NCBI GenBank assembly: GCA_002791035.1
Contig: PFWG01000057.1
Location: 1 to 7,960 of the forward strand
Direction: 5' to 3'
Length of the DNA: 7,960 bases
DNA from: Candidatus Portnoybacteria bacterium CG_4_9_14_3_um_filter_43_11
GTDB lineage: Bacteria > Patescibacteriota > Minisyncoccia > Portnoybacterales > UBA2143
Shown here: positions 1 to 7,133 of the stretch, in pieces
Layout of the letters: each line of letters starts with the position of its first letter
Position numbering within the stretch: the first letter of the stretch is position 1
Program-made: the position numbers and the translations under genes
Notes under the pieces: model-generated
The model's input: only the letters and a program-made list of their open reading frames with translations
The model's database searches: none
What the model was told of the DNA's origin: nothing

Positions 1-854
1 ATAGAAACTCCGCCCTTAATCAAAACGCTTAAGTTTTCGGCCAGACGAGCCAAATAGGTTTTTTTAAGGATTTTGCCAAAGATTGGAATTTTTAATTTAA
101 GCGCGTCTATTTGGGCTTTTCCCTCTTCGCCCTGATTGTATTTCCAGATAAAAACGCCAAACCCGACCAAAAGCAAAAACAATAGCCAGCCGTAATTTCT
201 TAAAACATCGCTGGAAAAAATAACCAGTTTCGTCGACCACGGCAGTTCCTGGCCTGATTCCATTAGAACAGAAGTCAGATTTGGTATAACCATAACCATA
301 ACTAATATGCCGGCGATGACAAACGCGCCCAGAATAAAAGCTGGATAAGTCATCGCTCCGCGAACTTTCGAAATCAAGTAATACTCTTTTTCCAGGTGGT
401 CGGCCAGATATTCCAAACTTTCTTTCAGCCCGCCGGAAACCTCGCCGGTTTTGACTAAATTGACGGCAAAAGACGAAAACAATTTCGGGTAGTTAGACAG
501 GGCCTTAGAAAAAGAGGCTCCGCCGTCAATCTTATCAGCTGTTTCCAAGATTACCTCTTTGAAGCGCGGGTTGTCTTCCTGTTCACCGAGAATTCTTAAC
601 GACTGGACCAGAGAGACATCGGCGTCAATTAAAATGGCTAATTGCCGGAAGAAAATAAAGACGCTCCGGCGTTTGACTCTTTGAAAAATTTTGATTTCCT
701 TGGCAAAAAAAGGCGCTCTTTCGGATGATTCAAGTTTCAAGACCAATAAGCCCCTGTCTTGAAGAACATCTAAGGCCGCCGACCGGTTAGCCGCTTCAAT
801 GGTTCCCGACTGGGAGCCGCCTTTTTCTGTCCGAGCAAGATAGTTGAATTTCAT
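1..854 (-). CDS. pilC: PilC, type IV pilus inner-membrane platform protein (partial, C-terminus beyond window)
   Basis: Polytopic membrane protein of the GspF/PilC family, the platform on which the PilB and PilT ATPases act. Seen here are 284 codons from ATG at 854 to the window edge; the family is usually about 400 residues, so the last third is missing. The N-terminal region (about 1-60) is a soluble lead-in. The first T2SSF domain follows (about 65-190) with the typical FFRQLAILIDADVSLVQSL stretch at 68-86 and a VKTGEVSGGL motif. A hydrophobic segment lies at about 170-190 (TYPAFILGAFVIAGILVMVM). A second follows a short polar loop (YGWLLFLLLVGFGVFIW). The second T2SSF domain begins near the edge with LARLAENLSVLIKGGVS. 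The start lies 14 nt after the pilT stop with a weak AAGAGA ribosome site, so it is probably the last visible gene of the pil operon. Identity is firm; PilC rather than GspF follows from the pilB/pilT context. Confidence 0.93.
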   Translation of the reverse strand, partial: MKFNYLARTEKGGSQSGTIEAANRSAALDVLQDRGLLVLKLESSERAPFFAKEIKIFQRVKRRSVFIFFRQLAILIDADVSLVQSLRILGEQEDNPRFKEVILETADKIDGGASFSKALSNYPKLFSSFAVNLVKTGEVSGGLKESLEYLADHLEKEYYLISKVRGAMTYPAFILGAFVIAGILVMVMVIPNLTSVLMESGQELPWSTKLVIFSSDVLRNYGWLLFLLLVGFGVFIWKYNQGEEGKAQIDALKLKIPIFGKILKKTYLARLAENLSVLIKGGVS

Positions 855-868
855 AATCTCTTGATATA

Positions 869-1954
869 TTATTTTTTCATCAGCATTCTTAATTCCGAAA
901 GACTGGTTGAATAATTTTCGGCTTCTTCAATAGAGATCATTCTTCTTTTGACTAAATCCACCAAAGAGTGATTGAGCGAAATCATTCCTTCTTCAGAGCT
1001 GGTTTCAATAATCATATCTATCTGATGGGTTTTCCCTTCCCGAATTAAGTTCCTCACTGCCGAATTGGCAATCATTAATTCCACCGCGTTGATTACTCCG
1101 CCATTAAGACAGGGAATCAGCCGGCGGGAAAGAATTCCCAAGATTGTAGACGCCAATTGGGTTCTAATTTGTCCCTGTTGGTGGGGCGGGAAGCTGTCAA
1201 TAATCCGATCAACGGTCTGCGCGGCAGTATTGGTGTGAAGAGTAGTCAAGACCAAATGACCAGTCTCAGCCGCCGTCACGGCGTTAGCAATCGTTTCTGG
1301 GTCTCTCATCTCGCCGATCATAATCACATCCGGGTCCTGACGGAACGATTCCCTCAGGCCGCGCGCGAAACTCTGGACATCCTGACCGACTTCACGCTGG
1401 TCAATAACACAGCGATTTTCTTCAAAGAGGTATTCAATCGGGTCTTCTATAGTAATGATATGGTCGGCTCGGGTCTGGTTGATTTCTTCAATGAGCGCCG
1501 CCATTGCCGTCGATTTACCATGACCGGAAGGACCAACCACCAGGAAAAATCCCTGCATGGCCTGGGCAAACTGGGCGCAAATGGGAGGCAAATTCAATTC
1601 TTCTATACTTCTGATTTTTTTAGGAATAAGGCGCATGGCTACGCCAATCTTGCCTAGTTGGTAAAAGATATTTACTCGAAAACGGGTTTTGTCTTTGTGC
1701 GCGAAAGACAAATCAATATCCCTTATTTGAAACAACTGCTCTTTTTGCTCCTCGGAAAGCAAAGTAAAAGCCAGTCCTTCGGTATCTTCCCCCGTTAAAA
1801 TCTTTTCTTTTTTACTTTCGGCGCCATCGGTCAGCTTTCCGTCAATTCTAAAAAGAGGCGCTTGGTTAATTGACAAATGAACATCGGTGGCGTCTTTTTC
1901 TATTGCTTGGTCTAATATCTGGTCAAGCTTGGCCTTGTATTCTCCGTTAGTCAT
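869..1954 (-). CDS. pilT: PilT, type IV pilus retraction ATPase
   Basis: Hexameric cytoplasmic ATPase that powers pilus retraction (twitching, DNA uptake). The 361 aa length is normal for PilT. Motifs in order: Walker A GPSGHGKS (141-148), Asp box TIEDPIE (168-174), Walker B region DPDVIMIGEMRD (207-218), His box LTTLHTN (236-242), and the PilT hallmark AVRNLIREGKTHQI (299-312; AIRNLIRE in classical PilT), which separates it from PilB. The Walker A loop has Ser and His where Thr and Ser are commonest but keeps GxxxxGKS. The N-terminal PAS-like part contains the usual DVHLS...PLFRIDGKL (24-41). There is no tetracysteine zinc site, as expected for PilT. The start is 15 nt after the pilB stop, with AAGAAG upstream of ATG as ribosome site. 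Stop TAA. PilU is a less likely alternative because only one retraction-type ATPase is visible. Confidence 0.96.
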   Translation of the reverse strand: MTNGEYKAKLDQILDQAIEKDATDVHLSINQAPLFRIDGKLTDGAESKKEKILTGEDTEGLAFTLLSEEQKEQLFQIRDIDLSFAHKDKTRFRVNIFYQLGKIGVAMRLIPKKIRSIEELNLPPICAQFAQAMQGFFLVVGPSGHGKSTAMAALIEEINQTRADHIITIEDPIEYLFEENRCVIDQREVGQDVQSFARGLRESFRQDPDVIMIGEMRDPETIANAVTAAETGHLVLTTLHTNTAAQTVDRIIDSFPPHQQGQIRTQLASTILGILSRRLIPCLNGGVINAVELMIANSAVRNLIREGKTHQIDMIIETSSEEGMISLNHSLVDLVKRRMISIEEAENYSTSLSELRMLMKK

Positions 1955-1969
1955 ATATTATCTTCTTGT

Positions 1970-3664
1970 CTATTCCTCCACGACTCTTAACATTTCTTCG
2001 AAAGATATTAACCCCTTTAAGACCTTGAAAATCCCGTCTTGCTTCATGGTCACCATTCCCTGCCTTTTGGCCTCTTCCTCTAATTTTGATTCAGTCAAAC
2101 TCTCATTGATTATTTTTTCAAGTTCCGGCGTCATGCTAAGCATTTCGTAAACCGCCACCCGGCCTTTTGTCCCTTTATTGCCGCATTCTCTACAACCGAC
2201 CGGACGACAAATTTTAAACGGCTTTTTCCAGGAAAACATTTTCCTTTGCTCTGGCGTCAGCTCGGCCAACTCTTTTTCTATCTCATCGCTCACTTGCTTG
2301 GGCGCTTCAATTTCTTTCTTGCATTTCTCGCACAGCCGCCGGACTAACCGTTGGGCCATCGCTAAGTTCACGGCGGACGGCAGAAGAAAAGTGCTTATCC
2401 CCATATCAACCAATCGCGGAATCACTCCAATAGCGTTGTTGGTATGAATAGTTGAAAGAAGGATATGGCCGGTCAGAGCGGCATGAATAGCCAAAGACGC
2501 CGTCTCCTGGTCTCTGATTTCTCCAACCATAATCACATCCGGGTCTTGGCGAAGAATATGGCGCAATCCGGAAGCAAAAGTATAATTTATCTCCGGCCGG
2601 ATCTGCGATTGACTCACGCCTTCAACATAGTACTCAATCGGATCTTCTAAGCTGACGATATTGGTCTTTTCGTCATTTAATCGGGTCAGGATAGCGTATA
2701 AGGTCGTTGTTTTTCCCGAACCAGTCGGACCGCTGATTAAAATTGCGCCGAACGGTTCTTCAATCGCCCGCTCTAAAATATCTAAATTGTATTTCTCAAC
2801 GCCAAGCTGAGAAAAATCGCTCAGCGCCGACAAGGGATCCAAGACCCTCAAAACAACTTTTTCTCCGCCTTCGGTCGGAAAAGTGGAAACGCGAAAGTCA
2901 ATTTTCCTGGAAGCAATCACGGCGCTAAACCTGCCGTCTTGCGGAATTCTGCTTTCGTCAATCTTCAGGTCGGAAAGAATTTTTATTCGGGAAACAACCG
3001 AGGGATGAACCTCGTTGGGCAAAAACAAACTGATTTGAAGAAGGCCATCTATTCTAAAACGAACACGGGTCCTTTTTTCTGACGGCTCAATGTGGATATC
3101 AGAGGCCTTGCTCTCAATGGCATTATTGAGGATTATCGCCACTATCCTGGTAATTGGCGCCTCGGCGGAAATACTCTTGGCTTCTTCTTTTCTTTCTTTG
3201 GGCCTTATCTTCTCCCTCGCCTCTAATTCCTTTCCAAGCTCTTGAAGGGCTTTTTTGATTTCGCCGCGAAAACTCCGGTATTGTTTCAAAACTTTTTTTA
3301 AACCGATTTCGTCAATCAGATAAATCTTGGCTTCCAACCCGCCGCTTCTGATAATAAACCTTAAGGCGTCTCTGGCCTTAAGGTTTTCCGGGTTAACCAT
3401 CCCAATCTCTAAAACATTCCCTTTTCGCGAGACCGGAACGAACCCGTAAAAGGCCGCTGCCTCCTCGGGAATCTCTTTTAAAACCTCAATCGGGATTTCT
3501 TTGTCATTTAAATCAATATACGGAATTTTTAAGCCATCCGCCCTTTTCTTTGATTCTTCTATTTTTGAATTACTTTTCGCGCCGTCAACAATCTCTATGC
3601 CGGTTTCTTCGGTCAAGTCGTCTTCCCGATTTTCGCTATTATTTGTCTCTTTTCGCGCAACCAT
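1970..3664 (-). CDS. pilB: PilB, type IV pilus extension ATPase
   Basis: Cytoplasmic GspE/PilB-family ATPase that drives pilin polymerisation. It has 564 aa, the usual PilB size. A polar N-terminal tail (1-45) leads into an MshEN/T2SSE_N-type domain (about 45-130, with EIPEEAAAFYGFVPVS at 64-79). A charged helical linker (133-165) follows, then the core: ASDIHIEP (187-194), RFRIDG (202-207), Walker A GPTGSGKT (312-319), Asp box SLEDPIE (338-344), Walker B DPDVIMVGEIRD (374-385) and His box STIHTN (404-409). A tetracysteine zinc site, C445-x2-C448 and C491-x2-C494, marks the extension-ATPase branch; C486 is an extra cysteine nearby. All catalytic motifs look intact. It lies 26 nt after the upstream 112-aa gene, with no good Shine-Dalgarno at a normal distance. 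It ends with TAG, as do pilM and pilN, which matters for reading the pilin gene at 7330. Confidence 0.97.
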   Translation of the reverse strand: MVARKETNNSENREDDLTEETGIEIVDGAKSNSKIEESKKRADGLKIPYIDLNDKEIPIEVLKEIPEEAAAFYGFVPVSRKGNVLEIGMVNPENLKARDALRFIIRSGGLEAKIYLIDEIGLKKVLKQYRSFRGEIKKALQELGKELEAREKIRPKERKEEAKSISAEAPITRIVAIILNNAIESKASDIHIEPSEKRTRVRFRIDGLLQISLFLPNEVHPSVVSRIKILSDLKIDESRIPQDGRFSAVIASRKIDFRVSTFPTEGGEKVVLRVLDPLSALSDFSQLGVEKYNLDILERAIEEPFGAILISGPTGSGKTTTLYAILTRLNDEKTNIVSLEDPIEYYVEGVSQSQIRPEINYTFASGLRHILRQDPDVIMVGEIRDQETASLAIHAALTGHILLSTIHTNNAIGVIPRLVDMGISTFLLPSAVNLAMAQRLVRRLCEKCKKEIEAPKQVSDEIEKELAELTPEQRKMFSWKKPFKICRPVGCRECGNKGTKGRVAVYEMLSMTPELEKIINESLTESKLEEEAKRQGMVTMKQDGIFKVLKGLISFEEMLRVVEE

Positions 3665-3690
3665 AATTTAAAAGCAACAGATCTCTTCAA

Positions 3691-4029
3691 TTAATAGGAA
3701 AATGGGTTTTTCCTGCCTTTTTGCTCTATCTTCAGAGGCCAATCCTTGAATGTCTTAAGCGCTTGAAAACGGGAACTCTCCAAAAACCCGGCGTCAAAAT
3801 CTATCTCTGCTATGATTTCATCAACCGAAATCTCTGATGAGCTCCCCCCGGGTAAATTTTGCTCAATAAGCGAAGAGATATCTTCGGTCACGGCCGGCGA
3901 GTAAAAGAAATTAAAATAGGCGACCGCCCCGCCGGCTAAAATTAAAACTACAACTGCCATCAAGGCGATTTTTTGTTTCTTTCCCTTGTCTTCTGGATTT
4001 GATTTACCTAAAAAAGCGTTAAAGGCCAT
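3691..4029 (-). CDS. Unrecognised single-pass membrane protein in the PilP position of the operon
   Basis: I do not recognise a named family. The 112-aa product has a basic N-terminus (KGKKQK at 15-20), one hydrophobic segment at about 21-43 rich in Ala/Val/Ile, and a polar, mostly acidic outer part of about 70 residues. The C-terminus contains SSRFQALKTFKDWPL (85-99) and ends GRKNPFSY. The positively charged side before the segment predicts N-in/C-out topology. There is no lipobox Cys, so it is not a lipoprotein like proteobacterial PilP. It sits between pilO (29 nt) and pilB (26 nt) in the same direction, which argues for a T4P role. Inference: a partner of PilN/PilO, or a functional stand-in for PilP; the terminal (R/K)NPF resembles, at best loosely, the R-(D/S)-PF motif of PilP. 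It lacks a prepilin GFTLIE signal, so it is not a pilin. The gene is well supported; its function is not. Confidence 0.8.
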   Translation of the reverse strand: MAFNAFLGKSNPEDKGKKQKIALMAVVVLILAGGAVAYFNFFYSPAVTEDISSLIEQNLPGGSSSEISVDEIIAEIDFDAGFLESSRFQALKTFKDWPLKIEQKGRKNPFSY

Positions 4030-4058
4030 AATTTGAAAATTAGAAATCTAATTCCTTT

Positions 4059-4628
4059 TTATTGATAATAAACATTGATATTCAAGCCAAATTCAAATAG
4101 CCCCGGACCGCTCTCCGAATCCTTGCCCGGAGAAATCCTGATTGAACTGGCTTCCATTGTGCGCAAAGAACTCTCCAGATCATTTAGAAACCCCTTAAAT
4201 GCTTCGTAAGAGCCGCTTAAATTCATCTCAACACCCGCGGTTGAAAACCCGGCTATTAGGGAGGACGATTCCTGGGAGGCGTTTTTCCCGGCGCCGCCGC
4301 TTTCTTCTTCAATTCCTGAAAATTTTATTGAACTCAATAACAAGCCGTTCTTCATCGCTATAGTGTCAATCTGGGAAAGATCATAGGAAACATCTTCTCC
4401 GTTCGGCAACGCTAAAAAAATTCTGTCAATGTCATCTTTTGAGTCAAGATATTTCTTTTTCAATTCGTCCTGTTTAGCCAACAAGGTTTCTATTTTGATA
4501 ATCTCCTCGTTTTTAGATTTAATCTCGTCCCTTACCTTTCCGATTGAAGCCCAAAGCGGTTTAATAGCCCAAAATATCAGGGCCAATCCCGCTGCCAGAC
4601 AAATTAAGGCAATGATAATTTTTTTCAT
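4059..4628 (-). CDS. pilO: PilO, type IV pilus inner-membrane alignment protein
   Basis: Bitopic membrane protein that pairs with PilN and aligns the T4P machine. It has 189 aa, close to the usual 190-210. A transmembrane helix (about 4-26) follows MKK. Next is a charged coiled-coil stretch (about 28-72: repeated K/E/D with I/L spacing) and a C-terminal ferredoxin-like domain (about 75-189). The best PilO signature is VEMNLSGSYEAFKGFLNDLE (133-152), matching the family's v.l.v.Gsy..l..Fl..le pattern. A Gly/Ser-rich loop (110-125) interrupts the first part of that domain. It begins only 4 nt after the pilN TAG, and I see no Shine-Dalgarno, so translational coupling to pilN is likely. Stop TAA. 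Sequence similarity in this family is low; the call rests on topology, the signature and gene order. Confidence 0.88.
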   Translation of the reverse strand: MKKIIIALICLAAGLALIFWAIKPLWASIGKVRDEIKSKNEEIIKIETLLAKQDELKKKYLDSKDDIDRIFLALPNGEDVSYDLSQIDTIAMKNGLLLSSIKFSGIEEESGGAGKNASQESSSLIAGFSTAGVEMNLSGSYEAFKGFLNDLESSLRTMEASSIRISPGKDSESGPGLFEFGLNINVYYQ

Positions 4629-4632
4629 GATG

Positions 4633-5259
4633 CTATTTTTGATAAAAACCGCTTGGTTTTAATTGTAATTCAATCGTGGAGTTAATCTGTCCGGAATTAT
4701 CCGTACCGACTGAATTGAAAGTCGCCTTTTCCACCCGGCCGTCATTTTTAAAAACTACCATCTGCTTGACCAATGAATCGACATTAATCGCTAATGTCTC
4801 TAAATTAACGGTCATTTGGGCCAGGTCGCCGTTAAAACTGGCGAAGCGAACCTGTGGGACAACCAAATCCTCAATTAAGGTAAAAATACCCGAAGAATAA
4901 ACCTGGTTGTTTAAAATATTCTTAAGTCCTTCAATTTTATCCTTCAAATCCATCAGATTATTCTCAAATTCAACGTCTCTCGTCTGGTTTAGTTCGCTGA
5001 TTTTTTGAGCCAGTCCGTCTTTCTGCTTATCCAAGCTCATCTTATACCCCCACAGCCCCAAATAAAGCAAAATTGCCACAATTAAAAACATTAAAGACAG
5101 GCCAAACAGAAAGCCGCCTTTTAGAGTTATGTCTTTGCCTAATTTAGAAATATTTTCGGAAACGCCTTTAGAAAGCCCGTTTTTAGAGGAAAAACCAAAA
5201 CCGGGGCTATCCCCTTTATCCCTATCGCTTTCCCTTGGCATAAGTTTAATGTCGTTCAT
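4633..5259 (-). CDS. pilN: PilN, type IV pilus inner-membrane assembly protein
   Basis: Bitopic protein that links the cytoplasmic PilM ring to PilO. It has 208 aa. It opens with MNDIKLMP, a variant of the conserved (I/N)NLLP-type peptide that binds the cleft of PilM. A polar cytoplasmic stretch (9-47) follows, longer than in many PilN proteins. One transmembrane helix lies at about 49-72 (GGFLFGLSLMFLIVAILLYL), then a coiled coil (about 76-118) and an alpha/beta domain (about 120-203). The stretch LETLAINVDSLVKQMVVFKN (153-172) fits the usual PilN pattern of a helix following a strand. The gene is 26 nt after pilM and 4 nt before pilO. An AAGGA lies almost against the ATG, which is closer than an ideal ribosome site. 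It ends in TAG. The call rests on the N-terminal peptide, topology and its place between pilM and pilO. Confidence 0.88.
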   Translation of the reverse strand: MNDIKLMPRESDRDKGDSPGFGFSSKNGLSKGVSENISKLGKDITLKGGFLFGLSLMFLIVAILLYLGLWGYKMSLDKQKDGLAQKISELNQTRDVEFENNLMDLKDKIEGLKNILNNQVYSSGIFTLIEDLVVPQVRFASFNGDLAQMTVNLETLAINVDSLVKQMVVFKNDGRVEKATFNSVGTDNSGQINSTIELQLKPSGFYQK

Positions 5260-5285
5260 TTCCTTAATTGATATTTTAATAGCGG

Positions 5286-6353
5286 CTATCCTCTCATCGC
5301 TAAGCCGACGGAAACGGCCAGCGCTAAACCAAGTTTTTTCAAGACCGGTTTAAGCGCCGCCGGATACTCTATCCGGGCAAAAGGATCCCCGACTGAAACA
5401 TCCAGAGACAAATTTTGAGTCAAGTAATCAACAAAACCGACCAGATGGACCCCGCTTCCGACTAAAACGCACTTCTCTATCTTTCGTTTGTATTTATTTT
5501 GATAACTGTCAATAATTTTTTTCATCTCCGCCACAATCAGTTTCAAAACCGTCTGGCTGATTACTCTTGCTTGGACGGATTGCTCATCCGACATCCACGA
5601 CTCCGACAAATCTTTTTTGACTTGCTCGGCCTTCTCCATATCAAAACTCATTTGCTCGGCAATCGCTCTGGTGATTTTCAATCCGCCTAGCTCTAAATTG
5701 TGAGTCAGACGAACATAGCCGTCGTCAATAATACTGGCGCTGATGGAACGCGCTCCGACATCAAGAAGCATAATCCCGCTTTTGTCATTGCCGACCAGCG
5801 CCCGACTCAAACTAAAGGTTTCCTCTTCAATCATCTCCGGCGTCAACCCGGCCGCCGCCATTGTCTCGTTGTAATAGGCGATAACTTTTTTAGGAACAGC
5901 GATAATCAAGACCTGGCGTCCAGCCATTTTATTCGGCGGACTGACCAAACTCCAATCCAAAACCACTTCGGAAATTGGAATCGGAATATACTTTCTGGCC
6001 TCAAACGGCACCGCCGAAGCGACTTCTTTCTCTGAAAAGTTGGGCAAGTCAATCAGAGTGGAAAAACTTGAATAGACTGGAACGGAAAGATAGGCCTCTT
6101 TCAAATCAATCCCCGCTTCTTCAAGCAACTCTTTGATTATCTTCGCCATTTCCCGAACCGGTATCTTTGCCGATTCTATCCCTACCTGATAATTATTTCT
6201 TTTTAATTGTCCTTTTAAAGAATAAATGGCGTAGTTTTTCAATTTGTATCTTTCTTCGTCCTTTTCCAACTGGACCATCTTGACCGCTGAAGCTCCAATA
6301 TCAATTCCTAAATAGCTTTTTGGTTTTCCTTTAAAAAAGTTGAATAGCGACAT
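5286..6353 (-). CDS. pilM: PilM, actin-like type IV pilus assembly ATPase-fold protein
   Basis: Cytoplasmic FtsA/actin-fold protein that forms a ring and binds the PilN N-terminal peptide. It has 355 aa from ATG at 6353, the normal length. Nucleotide-binding signatures: phosphate-1 loop YLGIDIGASAVKMVQL (14-29), phosphate-2 loop MLLDVGARSISASI (195-208), and adenosine motif VLVGSGVHLVGFVDYL (296-311). A family-typical stretch FEARKYIPIPISEVVLDW (117-134) lies between them. An upstream in-frame ATG at 6410 would add 19 residues (MWISFLELFLG...). I reject it because the -10 box at 6366-6371 lies inside that extension and MSLFNFFKGK is the usual kind of PilM start. The first visible gene of the pil operon, it ends in TAG. 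Confidence 0.95.
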   Translation of the reverse strand: MSLFNFFKGKPKSYLGIDIGASAVKMVQLEKDEERYKLKNYAIYSLKGQLKRNNYQVGIESAKIPVREMAKIIKELLEEAGIDLKEAYLSVPVYSSFSTLIDLPNFSEKEVASAVPFEARKYIPIPISEVVLDWSLVSPPNKMAGRQVLIIAVPKKVIAYYNETMAAAGLTPEMIEEETFSLSRALVGNDKSGIMLLDVGARSISASIIDDGYVRLTHNLELGGLKITRAIAEQMSFDMEKAEQVKKDLSESWMSDEQSVQARVISQTVLKLIVAEMKKIIDSYQNKYKRKIEKCVLVGSGVHLVGFVDYLTQNLSLDVSVGDPFARIEYPAALKPVLKKLGLALAVSVGLAMRG

Positions 6354-6365
6354 CTTGCTGGCAAA

Positions 6366-6395
6366 ATTATACCATAGTCCCAGAAACAATTCCAA
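6366..6395 (-). promoter_or_regulatory. Promoter of the pil operon (extended -10)
   Basis: Reading the minus strand, a perfect TATAAT (6371-6366) is preceded by TGG (6374-6372), an extended -10. TTGGAA (6395-6390), 4 of 6 matches to TTGACA, lies 18 nt upstream. A start site about 7 nt downstream would fall near 6359, leaving only about a 6-nt leader before the pilM ATG, with no room for a normal Shine-Dalgarno. Seen: the boxes. Inferred: the start site. Confidence 0.75.
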
Positions 6396-6438
6396 AAAAG
6401 ATATCCACAACTGCTTTTAGTCCGGCATAACTGCGGAA

Positions 6439-6447
6439 TGGTATAAT
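6439..6447 (+). promoter_or_regulatory. Promoter of comFC (extended -10), probable leaderless start
   Basis: TGG-TATAAT at 6439-6447 is a perfect extended -10. No convincing -35 is present (the best is TAGTCC at 6418-6423, 3 of 6, spacing 18), which fits extended -10 promoters. Transcription about 7 nt downstream would begin at or within 2 nt of the comFC ATG at 6454, so the mRNA would be essentially leaderless. It shares the 12-mer ATGGTATAATTT with the divergent pilM promoter. Confidence 0.72.
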
Positions 6448-6453
6448 TTAGAA

Positions 6454-7128
6454 ATGGAAAAATTTCTGCCGCCGGCGTTTTTTAAAAACGCCCAATTTAT
6501 TCTTGACCTCATTTTCCCGGTCAGCTGCTTTGGTTGCGGCAAAGAAGGCGATTGGCTCTGCCCGGTCTGTTTCGGCAAAATCACGCTTGCGGACCGAACG
6601 CGCGAAACAAGTCCGCCGCTTGACAAAGTATTAATCGCCTGCGACTACAAAAACCAAGTCGTCAAAAAATTAATTTTAAACCTGAAATATAATTTTATCC
6701 GCGACCTGGCCGGACCTATTGGTAAATTAATGAGCCGGAAATTATCCCGATACTTATCGGAAAACAACTCCGCCGTTTTAATCCCTGTCCCCCTTCACAA
6801 AAAGCGCCTGCGCTGGCGCGGCTTCAATCAAGCCGAACTTCTGGCCAACGAAATCAACCGCGACTCAAATATTCCTGTCGTCGGCAATGCCTTAATCCGC
6901 CACCGCCACGCTTTACCGCAAGCAAAAATTAACGACGCCTCCGCCAGAAAAGAAAACATCAGAAATTCATTTGCCATCAATCCTGATTTCAGAGTAAATT
7001 TAAAAAACAAAACCGTTATTCTGATAGATGATATCTGCACCACCGGCGCCACTTTGGCTGAATGCGCCCGCGCCCTAAAACCGCTCCAGCCAAAACAAAT
7101 CTGGGCGCTGGTCTTTGCCAACGGTTAA
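6454..7128 (+). CDS. comFC: ComFC-family phosphoribosyltransferase-like protein (competence / DNA uptake)
   Basis: ComF/GntX-family protein with a zinc finger and a PRTase fold, required for efficient transformation in several bacteria; it acts in the cytoplasm, possibly handling incoming single-stranded DNA. It has 224 aa, a normal length. A four-cysteine zinc site near the N-terminus is C25-x2-C28 and C36-x2-C39. The conserved RGFNQAELLA is at 122-131 and PVPLHKKRLRWRGFN just before it. LPQAKINDASARKENIRNSF (154-173) matches the family's (R)PQ..L....R..N...F pattern. The PRPP-binding motif VILIDDICTTGAT is at 188-200 with both aspartates. All signatures are intact. It is divergent from pilM across 100 nt and closed by a terminator at 7134-7164. 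Arg codons are mainly CGC (9 of 15) and Ile codons almost never ATA (1 of 18). Linkage to T4P genes supports a DNA-uptake role. A salvage PRTase is a less likely alternative because of the zinc site. Confidence 0.93.
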   Translation: MEKFLPPAFFKNAQFILDLIFPVSCFGCGKEGDWLCPVCFGKITLADRTRETSPPLDKVLIACDYKNQVVKKLILNLKYNFIRDLAGPIGKLMSRKLSRYLSENNSAVLIPVPLHKKRLRWRGFNQAELLANEINRDSNIPVVGNALIRHRHALPQAKINDASARKENIRNSFAINPDFRVNLKNKTVILIDDICTTGATLAECARALKPLQPKQIWALVFANG

Positions 7129-7133
7129 CGGCC

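Noticed and set aside
1157..1657. 166-codon plus-strand frame
   Set aside because: It lies wholly antisense to the conserved ATPase core of pilT and has no family resemblance of its own.
4038..4053. AT-rich inverted repeat AATTAGA-AA-TCTAATT between pilO and the 112-aa gene
   Set aside because: The stem is short and AT-only but for one G-C pair, with a 2-nt loop and no U run, so it is not a credible terminator or operator.
6354..6410. 19-residue N-terminal extension of PilM (MWISFLELFLG...)
   Set aside because: The pil operon -10 box lies inside it, and MSLFNFFKGK from 6353 is the expected PilM start.
6828..7121. 97-codon minus-strand frame
   Set aside because: It is the shadow of comFC, which has intact zinc and PRPP motifs on the plus strand.
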